Source of the DNA: Hyphomicrobium sp.
Lineage (GTDB): Bacteria > Pseudomonadota > Alphaproteobacteria > Rhizobiales > Hyphomicrobiaceae
Direction of reading: 5' to 3'
Assembly: GCA_022844105.1 (NCBI GenBank)
Contig: JALHMJ010000002.1
Coordinates: 124,001-188,000, forward strand
DNA: 64,000 bases
Below the pieces are notes generated by a model. That model saw only the letters and a list, made by a program, of their open reading frames with translations. It had not been told where the DNA came from and made no database searches. Shown one piece after another: positions 1-12,334 of this stretch. The stretch's first letter is position 1. Every line of letters starts with the position of its first letter. Both the position numbers and the translations under genes were made by a program.

Positions 1-290
1 ATGCCTTGGTGGCCCATGGCGATACCATCGGTAACCGAGATCGTACAAAACTCGCGCGGTGTACCGCCGGCTTCGTTGACGCCCACCTTGGCAGCCTGAG
101 CCTGGCGCATCAGCGCGATATTGCACGGTGCAGCTTCATTCCAGCACGAGACGACGCCGACAAACGGGCGGTTGATCTGTTCTTCCGTCAAACCCATCGC
201 ATAATAATACGAACGATGCGGCGCACGCGACGGCCCGACGGTGACATGGCGGCTTGGCAGTTTCGATTTGTCGAACGTCTTCGCGTCCAT
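1..290 (-). CDS. ilvD: Dihydroxy-acid dehydratase, N-terminal part (runs off the window)
   Basis: The reverse strand from the ATG at 290 encodes 96 complete codons that match the start of dihydroxy-acid dehydratase, which makes 2-keto acids in valine, leucine and isoleucine synthesis. Visible hallmarks are SRAPHRSYYYAMG, the VSCWNEAAPCN segment whose cysteine is a ligand of the iron-sulfur cluster, and SVTDGIAMGHQG. The remaining part of the roughly 570-residue enzyme lies to the left of the window. It is transcribed away from the M48 protease gene. Confidence 0.93.
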   Translation of the reverse strand, partial: MDAKTFDKSKLPSRHVTVGPSRAPHRSYYYAMGLTEEQINRPFVGVVSCWNEAAPCNIALMRQAQAAKVGVNEAGGTPREFCTISVTDGIAMGHQG

Positions 291-735
291 TCTTCATTTC
301 CTCTAAAGCTCGACCACCGAGAGACGGAACACATCCGGACGGATGATCAGTCCCGACACACTTGGGAGCTTCGAATGCGTTTAGCTATTGCTTGCCCGAC
401 CCGCATGCACCCGCGGCTCGGGCCGTCCATTGAGACGCCGGGCCACTATGTGTGTCGCTCCGTTTTGTGGCTCAAAAGAGGCATGTTTCCAAGCCTTTCG
501 TGGCCATCAAGCAACATTTACTCTGAATTGTTCGGCAGTGTTTTTTAGCCCCACCGGCCGCTGACCCAATCTGCCAGCCACCGCCGGGGTTTAGCCGGCC
601 CGCATGGCGCCAGCGCGGCCCGATCGGGGCAGGTTAACGACCGCGCCGCGTCAACTGTGGCGCCGGCGGCCGCCGCCCCTTACACTCACGGCGGGCTCGC
701 CAAAATTCGGGCCGCCGCGTCGAACCGGAACCAAC
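291..735. other. Intergenic region between divergent ilvD and M48 protease genes
   Basis: This stretch of about 445 bases carries the promoters of two divergent genes. Open frames exist on both strands, but they overlap ilvD antisense or show no recognisable protein features. I see no RNA gene or clear operator. Confidence 0.5.
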
Positions 736-1908
736 ATGTCTGATAAGGCCCCGCCTTCGTTTGTTGCTCGCTACAGTGTCAAAACACGATCCCCCTCGCG
801 CGACGTCCGGGTCCGGCTGACGCAAGATGGCATCAGCATCGAAGAGCCGGATGCGCCTTCGACCGGAGGCCAGCCTCTCCTTTGGCGCTATCGGTCACTC
901 AGCATCGCCGAGCCATTGTCGGCGCACGCCATCGACGCTCTGCTGGCTTCGTCCGATCATCCCGGCGCGGCACTTTTCGTGCCGGATAAATCATTCGCCC
1001 GCGCTCTTGCCAGCCAAGCCCCGCAATTGACCACAAGCTCCCATCGGCGCCGCACCACCCGACCCTGGATCTGGGCGGCCGGAACCCTGGTCGCGCTGCT
1101 CGTCGCCGTCTGGCTGTCCGGATTCTCTCCCGCCAAGGCCGTGGCCAATCTGCTGCCCGGCAGCGCCCGCGACATGCTGGGCGAGCAGGTCGTTGACTCA
1201 ATGACCCGCGACCGCGCGACGTGTACGGCGCCGGCCGGCCTCGCGGCCCTCGATCAGTTGACGGCCAAATTGTCGGTCGCCGCCGGCACGCGCCAGCATT
1301 TCAAGGTTGTCGTGGTCGATTGGAATGTCCTCAACGCCTTCGCCGCCCCCGGCGAGCGCATTGTCCTCACCCGGGCGCTGATTGAGCGCGCGAAATCACC
1401 TGACGAGGTCGCGGGTGTTCTCGCCCACGAGATGGGCCACGGCATCGAGATGCATCCCGAAGCCGGCATCGTCCGTGGCATCGGCTTGGCGGCCGCGACA
1501 GACTTGATCATCGGAGGCGCCGGCGGCAGCCTCGCCAACATTGGCGTTCTGCTGACACAGCTTTCCTATTCGCGCGAAGCCGAGCGCGAAGCGGACGCCC
1601 ACGCGCTCAAAATCTTGAAAACGGCAAAAGTCTCCCCCCACGGCCTGCTCGACTTCTTCGACCGCATGGCTGAGATCGAGAAAGACGGCGACGGGGGCCC
1701 CGGCGTGTTTCGCTCCCACCCGCAGACGCAGGAACGGCGCGAAGTCGTCGCCGCTGCCGTCGGGTATTCGGCTACACCAGCCCTAGCAGCCAAAGAGTGG
1801 GCCGCGCTCCAATCACTTTGCTCGGTAACGACACGTGTTGAGCCGGAGCCGGATCGTCCGGCTCCATCGCCATCTGGCCGTGCGCGACCAGGCGAAATCG
1901 ACAGCTAA
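736..1908 (+). CDS. M48-family zinc metalloprotease, membrane anchored
   Basis: The 390-residue protein has an N-terminal cytoplasmic domain of about 100 residues and one hydrophobic segment near residues 105-125 (IWAAGTLVALLVAVWL). A peptidase M48 domain follows, with the zinc motif HEMGH near residue 231 and the downstream glutamate region SREAEREADAHAL, which supplies the third ligand. M48 proteases of this kind act in envelope protein quality control. I chose the ATG at 736 (MSDKAPPS) because the upstream in-frame extension is low-complexity Arg/Pro sequence with no family resemblance. The gene is followed by a DUF2939 gene on the same strand. The substrate is unknown. Confidence 0.85.
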   Translation: MSDKAPPSFVARYSVKTRSPSRDVRVRLTQDGISIEEPDAPSTGGQPLLWRYRSLSIAEPLSAHAIDALLASSDHPGAALFVPDKSFARALASQAPQLTTSSHRRRTTRPWIWAAGTLVALLVAVWLSGFSPAKAVANLLPGSARDMLGEQVVDSMTRDRATCTAPAGLAALDQLTAKLSVAAGTRQHFKVVVVDWNVLNAFAAPGERIVLTRALIERAKSPDEVAGVLAHEMGHGIEMHPEAGIVRGIGLAAATDLIIGGAGGSLANIGVLLTQLSYSREAEREADAHALKILKTAKVSPHGLLDFFDRMAEIEKDGDGGPGVFRSHPQTQERREVVAAAVGYSATPALAAKEWAALQSLCSVTTRVEPEPDRPAPSPSGRARPGEIDS

Positions 1909-2044
1909 GCCAGCCATAGCGGAACTCTTTTTCGCGACCCGCGATAAAGAGCGCCCGCAACCCACCTTTTCGTCGCCCGACACAAGTCGCAATGATGCTG
2001 TCTTGTCCCCGCGACGTTTTTCTTCCGGAAGGACCCCGGACACG

Positions 2045-2665
2045 ATGCCTCTCATTTTTCGCGCAATGGTCTGGCTGCTGCCCTTCGCGCTCTACGCTGC
2101 CTCGCCGTTTGCCACCGCCTGGACGCTGAAAGAATCGATCAAGGCCGGCAACGTCCCCGTGATCGATGCCCTCGTCGAGTGGGACAGCGTGCGCGTAACG
2201 CTTCGCAAATCGATGACCGCGCTGGCCCTCGACCGGCCCATGGACGTCCACGCCCCGCCCGACGCAACCACCGCCGCCGCCAGTGTTGGCTGGTGGCAGC
2301 GCGTGAAGGGCTACGTCGGCGCCGCCGCTGTCGACCGCTTGATCGATCAATATGCCAACGCCGAAGGCTTGCCGACGCTGTTCAGCTATGGCCAGACCTA
2401 CAAGCGCTACGTTAACGGCATTGATGAGCCGCCACCGACGATCGCCAACCTTCCATCCCGCCTGCGCGAATTCTGGTCTCGCCTGCGTCATGTGGAATTC
2501 GTGACGCCGACCGCTTTCGCAATTGAGATGACCGACAAGGCCGATCCGTCACGGCGATTTACAGGGCTGTTCCGGTGGCGCGATCTGCGCTGGAAGCTGA
2601 CCGAACTCTACGTCCACACCGACGCTCACCCGATGCCGCGGCTGGCAGCACTTGCCAGCCGGTAG
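2045..2665 (+). CDS. DUF2939-type exported or membrane protein
   Basis: This 206-residue protein begins with a hydrophobic segment (residues 3-22, ending in a possible signal cleavage near ATAW). The body has the typical DUF2939 pattern: a first block with IDALVEWDSVRVTLRK, a linker, and a C-terminal FTGLFRWRDLRWKLTELYV block. The function of the family is unknown. I prefer the ATG at 2045 because it places the hydrophobic segment at the N-terminus; the upstream extension overlaps the protease gene and looks like read-through. It lies 136 bases after the M48 protease gene and could share its transcript. Confidence 0.75.
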   Translation: MPLIFRAMVWLLPFALYAASPFATAWTLKESIKAGNVPVIDALVEWDSVRVTLRKSMTALALDRPMDVHAPPDATTAAASVGWWQRVKGYVGAAAVDRLIDQYANAEGLPTLFSYGQTYKRYVNGIDEPPPTIANLPSRLREFWSRLRHVEFVTPTAFAIEMTDKADPSRRFTGLFRWRDLRWKLTELYVHTDAHPMPRLAALASR

Positions 2666-2719
2666 ACGCTGAGCTTTCGTCCTGCAAGACTATGCCCTCG
2701 GATCTTTCGGAGGCTGTCC

Positions 2720-4222
2720 ATGGACGTCGTTGCGCGCCACTGCGCTCTTTCTCGCCATCTCTATATCGACGGTGCATTCCGTCCAAGCGCCGGTCAGCCG
2801 ATCCCGGTGCTCAATCCTGCAACCGAAGATGTCATCGGCGAGATCGCCGAAACCACACCCGCCGAAATCGAGGAGGTGATTGGGCTCGCTGAAGCTGCGC
2901 AAAAATCGTGGTGGGCACGCGCCGGGGCAGAACGCGCCGACATCATGCACGAAGTGACGCGCAAAACGCGAGAGATGAACGCGATCCTTGCCGAAAGCCT
3001 GACCCGCGAGCAGGGCAAAACCTACAAGGAAGCGATGGACGAGATCGGCTGGTGCGCCAGTGCCATGAGCTACTACGCCGAAATCAGCCGCCAGGAAGGC
3101 GGCCGTGTGCACGGACCATCGGCCCCGGGTCAACTCCACTTGACGCTCAAGGAACCGCTTGGCGTTGTCGCCGCGATCGTGCCGTTCAACTATCCCTATC
3201 TGCTGCTCTTCTGGCAGGTTGCGGCAGCGGTCGGGGCCGGCAATGCGGTCATCATCAAGCCATCGGACTATACGTCGCTCTCGACGCTACTGTTGATGGA
3301 GGCCTTCGCGGCCCTTCCGCCCGGCCTTGTCCAATGCATCACCGGACGCGGCGAAGCCGGTCGCCGTCTCGTCGCCCATGATAAGATTGCTGGCGTTGCC
3401 TTCACCGGCTCCGTTGTCACCGCGCAGGCCGTCGCCGCCGAATGCGCGCGAACCTTCAAGCCAGCGCTCATCGAAGCGTCAGGCAATGATCCCTTCATTG
3501 TCATGCCGTCGGCGCCGGTCGAGATCGCCGCCCGTGGCTGCGCCTTCGCAGCCTTCCTCAATGCGGGTCAAGTCTGCACCTCGGCGGAGCGCATCTATGT
3601 CCACGAAGCCATCCACGACCGCTTCGTTTCGCAGTTGGTTGCTGAGGCAAAAGGCCTGCGGATCGGCAACGGCCTCAGCAAAGTGGACATGGGACCGATG
3701 GTGTCGCAACGCGAACGCGACCGCTACGAACGCATCCTCGGGCACGCGGTTTCGCAAGGCGCTCACGTCGCATGTGGCGGTGGACGCCCGTCCGGCCTCA
3801 ACCGCGGCTGGTTTACCGACGCCACCGTTCTCACGGAAGTGACGCCCGGCATGGCGATCGTGAATGACGAAAGCTTCGGCCCTGTCGCACCGATTGTAAG
3901 GGTGCGCGACCTTGACGAGGCGATCGAACTCGCCAACTGCTCGCGCTTCGGGCTGGGCGCCAACATCTACACCAAGGACCTCGCCGAAGCGATGCGCGCC
4001 GTCAATGAAATCCAGGCCGGCATGGTGTGGGTCAATGTTCCCCTCCTCGACAATGACGCCGTACCCTTCGGCGGCCGCAAGTTATCCGGCACCGGCCGCG
4101 AACTCGGTGTCGAAGGCCTCGACCAATTCCGCCATACGAAAATGGTGCTGATCGATCCCGAAATCCGCGAGCAGCAAGGCTGGTTCCCTTACGCCGACGC
4201 CGAGGCGTGGCCGGGCGGGTGA
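2720..4222 (+). CDS. NAD(P)-dependent aldehyde dehydrogenase
   Basis: A 500-residue aldehyde dehydrogenase of usual length. It has the Rossmann-region PFNYP motif, the cofactor-binding FTGS segment, a general-base glutamate at residue 252 and the catalytic cysteine at residue 286 in GQVCTSAERIYV. The glutamate motif reads EASGNDP where most relatives have ELGGNDP; the glutamate itself is kept. The E-S-F-GPV segment near residue 385 and the C-terminal FGGRKLSGTGRELG also fit. The order and spacing resemble lactaldehyde, succinate-semialdehyde and vanillin-type enzymes, but I cannot assign the substrate. A GGAGG-like ribosome site precedes the ATG. It is convergent with valS. Confidence 0.88.
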   Translation: MDVVARHCALSRHLYIDGAFRPSAGQPIPVLNPATEDVIGEIAETTPAEIEEVIGLAEAAQKSWWARAGAERADIMHEVTRKTREMNAILAESLTREQGKTYKEAMDEIGWCASAMSYYAEISRQEGGRVHGPSAPGQLHLTLKEPLGVVAAIVPFNYPYLLLFWQVAAAVGAGNAVIIKPSDYTSLSTLLLMEAFAALPPGLVQCITGRGEAGRRLVAHDKIAGVAFTGSVVTAQAVAAECARTFKPALIEASGNDPFIVMPSAPVEIAARGCAFAAFLNAGQVCTSAERIYVHEAIHDRFVSQLVAEAKGLRIGNGLSKVDMGPMVSQRERDRYERILGHAVSQGAHVACGGGRPSGLNRGWFTDATVLTEVTPGMAIVNDESFGPVAPIVRVRDLDEAIELANCSRFGLGANIYTKDLAEAMRAVNEIQAGMVWVNVPLLDNDAVPFGGRKLSGTGRELGVEGLDQFRHTKMVLIDPEIREQQGWFPYADAEAWPGG

Positions 4223-4245
4223 CGATATAGAGCCACTTGCATCCC

Positions 4246-4273
4246 CTCTCCTCATCGAAGGCGATGGGGAGAG
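4246..4273. terminator. Hairpin between convergent aldehyde dehydrogenase and valS genes
   Basis: Two 12-base arms (4246-4257 and 4262-4273) pair with one mismatch around a 4-base loop. The hairpin sits in the 59-base gap between two convergent genes, where a bidirectional terminator is expected. There is no strong T-tract on either side. Confidence 0.45.
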
Positions 4274-4281
4274 CGAGGAAT

Positions 4282-7047
<2,766 letters not shown>

Positions 7048-7172
7048 TGTCGCGAGGTTCTTCTAAAAAAAGCGGCTCGGGTCGAGGTCGTACGACCCCG
7101 CTTCCATGCCTGTCAACGTCCGGCGCTGTGGCGGCGGCCGGCGTTTGGGCGTTCCGGCCCATCGCGGTCCGA

Positions 7173-8282
7173 TCAGGGATTAGGCTTGCGCCCGAGCGTG
7201 GCATCGCGTTGCAACGCCCGTTCGACGATACGTGGCATGTTTTCGTCGATCCATTTCTCGAGCAGCGGCCGCAGCATATCGGCCACCACGTCTTCGAACG
7301 ACCGCGCGGGCGTCGCGGTGGAGCCAGAAACAGACTCGGGAGCCTGCGTCGGAGTGGCCTTTAAGACCGGCGGCACAACCAAGGGGGGTATCAAAGTGAC
7401 ATCAGCGGCCATCGGCGGTGCAGGCGTCATGACCGGCGATTGCAAAACCGGGTTGTTGAGGCCGGCCACGAGATCGTCGAGCGCCCGCGACGACGCCGAT
7501 GGCGCGTCAGCGGACGGCAAGGCTTGCGGCTCGGCGAAGGGCGCGTTGGAAGGCGAAAGCATCGCTTCCCCAACCGCGCTCATCGTGGCATTCGCGGCTG
7601 CGACCGGCCTTGGAAACGGAATGAACCCCGGACGCGGCGCAGACGGTGCTACCACCTCGGGTGCCGGCGTCATCGCGACGGGCGCGGAATTCACGTTTGT
7701 TGGTTCGGACGCAGACGGCATTGGCAACGTCGGTTCAGAGCGCGGTTCTTGCGGGGGGTAAAAACCACCCCGGCGCGGCGCGAACAAACCGCTGATCGCT
7801 GCCGGAGGCGCGACGGGAGTTGCGCCCGTTGCAGGTGTGGGAGACGCTGATCTGGCAATCTGTGCTGGATCGGACACCGCAGAAGCGGCAGCAGGTCTAT
7901 CGGCAACTGCGCCGCTCGACGGCCCGCCCGGGTTGAGAAGGTTGGCCCACTTCTCACGCGCCGCCTCAATCGGGGTAATCGCGGCCGGAGCCGCGGCCGA
8001 CGTCATGACCGGGGTCGAAACCGTCGGCTTATCGATAAGGTCGTCGAGATCATCGTCGATAAGTGCCGCCCGCGAACGCGGCGGTGTTTGAACCGGTGCA
8101 GAGCCTGCCGGCGCGGCCGGCGATTCCGATACCGACCTGAAGGCTGGCAGACTGGAAAACCGGTTTTCGGCCGCAGGCGAGGATGCTGTCGCCTCACGCG
8201 AATCGCCGGGATCTGGCTCTTCAGTGAAAGTCTTGCGGATCGAGGCCAGGATCTCTTCGATCGATGCTTCCGGCGAACTCAT
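7173..8282 (-). CDS. PopZ-like polar organizing protein (DUF2497), copy adjacent to valS
   Basis: This 369-residue protein has the PopZ architecture. A short N-terminal helix (SIEEILASIRKTF) binds client proteins in Caulobacter PopZ, a long Pro/Ala/Ser-rich disordered middle spans about residues 30-300, and a C-terminal helical block (DMLRPLLEKWIDENMPRIVERAL) drives oligomerisation. PopZ assembles microdomains at cell poles that anchor the chromosome origin. The disordered part is much longer than in Caulobacter. A second gene with the same three-part layout lies 175 bases upstream, so this looks like a tandem duplication. Which copy is the functional PopZ is not known. Confidence 0.85.
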   Translation of the reverse strand: MSSPEASIEEILASIRKTFTEEPDPGDSREATASSPAAENRFSSLPAFRSVSESPAAPAGSAPVQTPPRSRAALIDDDLDDLIDKPTVSTPVMTSAAAPAAITPIEAAREKWANLLNPGGPSSGAVADRPAAASAVSDPAQIARSASPTPATGATPVAPPAAISGLFAPRRGGFYPPQEPRSEPTLPMPSASEPTNVNSAPVAMTPAPEVVAPSAPRPGFIPFPRPVAAANATMSAVGEAMLSPSNAPFAEPQALPSADAPSASSRALDDLVAGLNNPVLQSPVMTPAPPMAADVTLIPPLVVPPVLKATPTQAPESVSGSTATPARSFEDVVADMLRPLLEKWIDENMPRIVERALQRDATLGRKPNP

Positions 8283-8457
8283 CCGTCGCGTCCCGTTCCG
8301 AGTTGAATGCCGCGGAAGGCGTCAGCGCGCCGCGGGGCTGCCTTCAGTCTAGTCCGTTCCCTCACAGCATGGAAATGCGGCGAACGGACGGCTGTGCACG
8401 GCATCCGCACCACCGGCGTACCGCCCCCACCAGCGGCGGCACGCAAAGTTCCAAGCC

Positions 8458-9534
8458 CTATTTCTTAACCGCCTTGACGCTTTCGGCAACCTCGATATGC
8501 AGCGCCTTTTCGACCATGCGAGGCATGTTATCGGCCAGCCATTGCCTCAGCATCGGACGCAACAGATCCGCCGTCGAATCTTCAATAGGCGCGGCCGACA
8601 CCATCTCGTACTGAGCCGTTGTCGCGGCCGGAACCGGCGGCGGCACCGGAACGATAGCTTCCACAGGAGTGGCTTCGACCGCAAGCGAGGGATAGGAGGC
8701 GACAATCGCCGCGGTCAGATCGGCTGGCGCTTCCATCGCAATAAGTTCATCCACCACCAGCACCGGCGCTATGGACGGATCGGCAAATGCCATCGGGGCC
8801 GGATGCGCAGCCAGGTCCACAGCCGCAACAATGGCAGCCGTTGCGGCTGCTTCGAACGGGGACACGAATGGAGCAACAGTCTCATTAACGGCAGGGGCCA
8901 CGCCCATCCCGCGGAATCGTGTGTCCTTGAACGCCGCCATCTGGCGCGGAACTTGAGGTGCGGCAACCGGTGCCGCCCCTTCAAACGGTCGCTCCTCCAC
9001 GGCAAAACGATCGAAGTTCGACCGGTCCGTGCCGGGTGCGGCGATCATCTCAGTGTGCGTCACAACGGGGGAGACAACGGACGACTGCATAATTGTCGAA
9101 GCAGCTCCATTTGCCGCCAGTTCATCGCCACGCGACGTCGTAGCTTCGTGGAATGTCGAGAGAAGAAAATGTGGCGCGCCATTCACGTCACCGGCGTCCG
9201 CACGGTGCAGCTTAAGCGCACTCAGCGATGGCTCCGCCTTGAATGATTCACCGTTCTGGCCGGCCGAGGCGGCCCGGATCGCTTCGCTCAAGCGGCCAAA
9301 CAACGGTGCTGGTTTATCGGCGGCCGAGCCTGCGGCTGGGTTCTTGAACATCGACGGCAAATCGAAATCGCTTGGATCATCGAGATAGCCGTCACCGCGC
9401 GGATGATGGGCCGCTGTCGGTCTGTCCAAATCAATCATCGGCGAACCGTAAGCTGGCTCTTCCGCGATGATCCGGCGTACGGAAGCCAGAATCTCCTCGA
9501 TGCTGGCATGACCGTTTTTTTCCGTCAGTTCCAT
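8458..9534 (-). CDS. Second PopZ-like protein (DUF2497)
   Basis: A 358-residue paralogue of the neighbouring gene. It has the N-terminal helix SIEEILASVRRIIAEEP, a disordered Ala/Pro/Val-rich middle and the C-terminal block DLLRPMLRQWLADNMPRMVEKAL, followed by a lysine-ending tail. I chose the ATG at 9534 (MELTEKNG) because a GAGG sequence lies 7 bases upstream; an upstream GTG at 9558 would add only eight residues. The two termini are conserved with the other copy while the middles are unrelated in detail, which suggests old duplication with fast drift of the linker. Confidence 0.83.
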   Translation of the reverse strand: MELTEKNGHASIEEILASVRRIIAEEPAYGSPMIDLDRPTAAHHPRGDGYLDDPSDFDLPSMFKNPAAGSAADKPAPLFGRLSEAIRAASAGQNGESFKAEPSLSALKLHRADAGDVNGAPHFLLSTFHEATTSRGDELAANGAASTIMQSSVVSPVVTHTEMIAAPGTDRSNFDRFAVEERPFEGAAPVAAPQVPRQMAAFKDTRFRGMGVAPAVNETVAPFVSPFEAAATAAIVAAVDLAAHPAPMAFADPSIAPVLVVDELIAMEAPADLTAAIVASYPSLAVEATPVEAIVPVPPPVPAATTAQYEMVSAAPIEDSTADLLRPMLRQWLADNMPRMVEKALHIEVAESVKAVKK

Positions 9535-9973
9535 AATCGAACCTCGCTCACGCACCACTACAAGGCCCCGCGACCGGGGTTGCGAAAGACAAACGGTTCC
9601 AAAGTCAGGTTATTCACGAGCAGTGCGCTCGCCCCCTCCCATGGATCGTCCCGCGAAGCGCATGATGCCACCGGCATCTGAGACACGAGGGTTTTCATCC
9701 GCCCTCCCCCGATCTCGGCGCTCCGTTGATTTTTGTAGGGTCGCCGCACGGCAGACATGTGGCAAACCGGCCGCGCGGCAAGAAAAAATTAAGAATCGGA
9801 AAGGCAGCCAATGCGGACCCGTTGCCGCACGCAGAAATCCAACATGTTCAGGCTTTGGCGCTTTTCGGTTCTAATCGGCTACTAAGCCGCCGTCGCCATG
9901 TGCGCCAATCATCAAGGCGCATCAAACACAAATAATGGCAGAAATGTGTTTATTCCCGAGATCGTCACAACTC
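9535..9973. other. Intergenic region upstream of the PopZ-like genes and downstream of tolC
   Basis: About 440 bases between two genes on the reverse strand. It must hold the promoter of the PopZ-like/valS group and the end of the tolC transcript. No open frame with recognisable features, no RNA gene and no strong hairpin with a T-tract were seen. Confidence 0.45.
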
Positions 9974-11428
9974 TTATTTCATTGTGGCGGGATCGACGTC
10001 GAGGCGTTCATGCCGACCGTCTTCATGCGTGATTGAAAGGCCGAACCACTTACGCTCAACCTCCTGATAATGCGCTTCGGGATCGTAGATCGTCCCGGTG
10101 ACACCCAGGCTGAGGGCGTCGAGCCGCCCGAGCGCCGCCTGCAAGCCATACGCCGCGACGATAACATTGCGCCGTGTCGTCACAAGATTGACCTGCGAAT
10201 TGAGCAGTTCCTGCTGCGCGTTCAGGACTTCAATCAGTGTCCGCTGGCCAACGCGCTCTTCCTCGCGCACGCCAGTCAACGCGGTCGAATTGGCATCCAC
10301 CGCAGCCTTGGCGCTCTCCAGCTGCGCCCGCGCACCCAACAACTGCGACCAGGCCGCGATTGTGTTCGCCTTGACGACGACGCGCGCCTGCTCGATGTCC
10401 TGTAGGCGCGCCAGATGTTCCTGCTTGGCTTGCCGAACCTGCGCGTAAATGATCCCACCCTGCTGATAAATCGGAACCGTCACCCGCCCGACGACGGATG
10501 CTGTCTCAGACTGGTTGATCCCGTCGGACTCATTGAACCGATCCGTGTAATCGGCCTCGACCTGCACTTGCGGCAACAGGGCGCCGCGGATCCGGTCAAC
10601 GTTGAAACGGGCTGCCTGCTCGACATAGAGCGCGCTGACGACGTTGGGATTTTCTTGCGTGCTGATGGCGACAGCATCGGCCTGTGATGCCGGCAACAAA
10701 GACAGTTTCAACGACGGCTCAACGAGCCCGGTCGCCGGCTGGCCGACCGTGCGCTCGAAGGCGGCGCGACTGGTCTGCAAGTTGGCGCGCGCCTGATCGA
10801 GCTGCGCCACGGCGTCTGCCCGACGCGCTTCGGACTGCGCAACGTCGGTGCGCGTCACCTCACCGACGGCAAACCGGTCCTGAGTCGCCTTCAGTTCTTC
10901 CGAGAGAACCTTCAAGTTGTTTTCATTGAGCCGTACGATGGCCTGATCGCGCACCACATCCATGAACGACGTGACCGCCTCAAGCAGAATTTCCTGCTCC
11001 ACGGCGCGCAGTGTTTCGCGGCCGGAACGCACAAGCGATTCTGCCTGGCTGACGGCATTCGTGACCTGGAACCCGCGGAATACCGGCTGCGTGAGGCTGA
11101 CACCGTAGCCGCGGGGCTTTTGATCGCCATCCGGGCCTGGACTGATATCGGTGTAGCGGTAACCGTAATCGGCCGACGCGCCGATGTCCGGACGGTAGCC
11201 TGATTTCGCGATCGGCACTTCTTCATCGGTAGCGCGCAACCGGGCGCGCTCGGCATCGATGCGTGGGCTGTATTCGTAAGTGGCGGCAAGGGCTTCATCG
11301 AGCGTGAGAGCATAAGCGGGCGTAAAACCGGCAGCCGCGAGCATTGCAGCGGCAGCCACAGCAATCCTGGGAAGGAACCGCGCTCCCGGTAGCGATCTCT
11401 CCAGCGGCGATCGTTTGGTCAAAACCAA
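9974..11428 (-). CDS. tolC: TolC family outer-membrane efflux channel
   Basis: A 484-residue outer membrane factor. It starts with a long signal peptide (about 40 residues, cleaved after PAYA), followed by the first TolC repeat (LTLDEALAATYEYSPRIDAERARLRATDEEVPIAKSGYRPDI is the usual opening, cited here only as a landmark across residues 41-83). The second repeat is around residues 255-440, with the characteristic YQQGGIIYAQVRQAK and ARAQLESAKAAVDAN segments. Such proteins form trimeric channels for RND, ABC or type I exporters. No inner-membrane partner is adjacent, which fits a general TolC used by several exporters. Confidence 0.93.
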   Translation of the reverse strand: MVLTKRSPLERSLPGARFLPRIAVAAAAMLAAAGFTPAYALTLDEALAATYEYSPRIDAERARLRATDEEVPIAKSGYRPDIGASADYGYRYTDISPGPDGDQKPRGYGVSLTQPVFRGFQVTNAVSQAESLVRSGRETLRAVEQEILLEAVTSFMDVVRDQAIVRLNENNLKVLSEELKATQDRFAVGEVTRTDVAQSEARRADAVAQLDQARANLQTSRAAFERTVGQPATGLVEPSLKLSLLPASQADAVAISTQENPNVVSALYVEQAARFNVDRIRGALLPQVQVEADYTDRFNESDGINQSETASVVGRVTVPIYQQGGIIYAQVRQAKQEHLARLQDIEQARVVVKANTIAAWSQLLGARAQLESAKAAVDANSTALTGVREEERVGQRTLIEVLNAQQELLNSQVNLVTTRRNVIVAAYGLQAALGRLDALSLGVTGTIYDPEAHYQEVERKWFGLSITHEDGRHERLDVDPATMK

Positions 11429-11662
11429 TCCCCCTTAGCCGTGAACCCGTGCCCGCTCACATGATGGGTCCAAGACACAATCTCGTTAGACAATCGGCAC
11501 TGTACGAATGGCCGACCCCCCGTGCCTAGCTATACGATTCGTCCGGTTCGGCAGTCCTGTTTAACCGAAAACGACGACCCTGTTGCGGATCAGAACGCGA
11601 AATCCCGCCTGCGTGGCTTCAATCCCACAGCCGCGACAAGGGTCGAATGAGCCGCTGCAGAG

Positions 11663-12334
11663 TTAGAAAACGAAACCCCGAACTGGCTCAAAACCAGGCA
11701 GGAATACCGCCGCAGCATCAAAGCCATCGCGCTCCGATATCGTCTCGCCCGCCCGCTGCCAGACCGCCGCCCGTCCAGTGCCGACACCCGAAATGATCGC
11801 AACGAGACGACCCCCATCCTTGAGTTGGCCGAGCAAGGCGTCCGGAACGCGGACCACGGCTCCCTCGACCACGATCACATCGAACGGCCCTTGCGCGGGA
11901 TAACCGGCCGTCAGTTCGCTCTCGACGACGCTGACGTTGTCGGCCTTCAGCGTCGCCAAGACCTGCGTCGCCTCTTGCACCAGCGCCGCGTCACTCTCCA
12001 GAGCCACGACCTTCTGTGCCAGTCGCCCAAGAATGGCCGCCGAATAGCCTGTTGCGCAACCGATATCGAGCACCACATCCGTCGGCTCGATAGCGGCGAG
12101 TTGCAAGAGCTTAGCGAACGTGCGCGGCGCCAGGATCGCCCGGCGCGCTGGCGGCTGACCCGATCCGTCGACAGCAAGATCGATATCCAGGTAGGCAAGA
12201 GACCGCCGTGCTGCCGGAACAAAAACCTCGCGTGGCACGGCATTCATTGCGCGCGGAATCCGCCGGTCGGTCACATCACTGGGACGCACCTGCGATTCGA
12301 CCATGTTCTGGCGCTGAAGTGCGAAATCGGACAT
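11663..12334 (-). CDS. pcm: Protein-L-isoaspartate O-methyltransferase
   Basis: A 223-residue class I SAM-dependent methyltransferase. The SAM motif I is VLDIGCATGYSAAILGRL near residues 80-97. The family N-terminal signature around MVESQVRPSDVTDRRI and the EVFVPAARRSLAYLD block match the alphaproteobacterial PCMT branch. It repairs isoaspartyl residues in aged proteins, though members of this branch are sometimes annotated only as related to PCMT. It lies 234 bases upstream of tolC on the same strand, an arrangement common in this class of bacteria. Confidence 0.88.
   Translation of the reverse strand: MSDFALQRQNMVESQVRPSDVTDRRIPRAMNAVPREVFVPAARRSLAYLDIDLAVDGSGQPPARRAILAPRTFAKLLQLAAIEPTDVVLDIGCATGYSAAILGRLAQKVVALESDAALVQEATQVLATLKADNVSVVESELTAGYPAQGPFDVIVVEGAVVRVPDALLGQLKDGGRLVAIISGVGTGRAAVWQRAGETISERDGFDAAAVFLPGFEPVRGFVF

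Noticed and set aside
6-548. Plus-strand open frame of 180 codons at the left end
   Set aside because: Its first half is antisense to a clear ilvD start, and the rest has no protein-like features.
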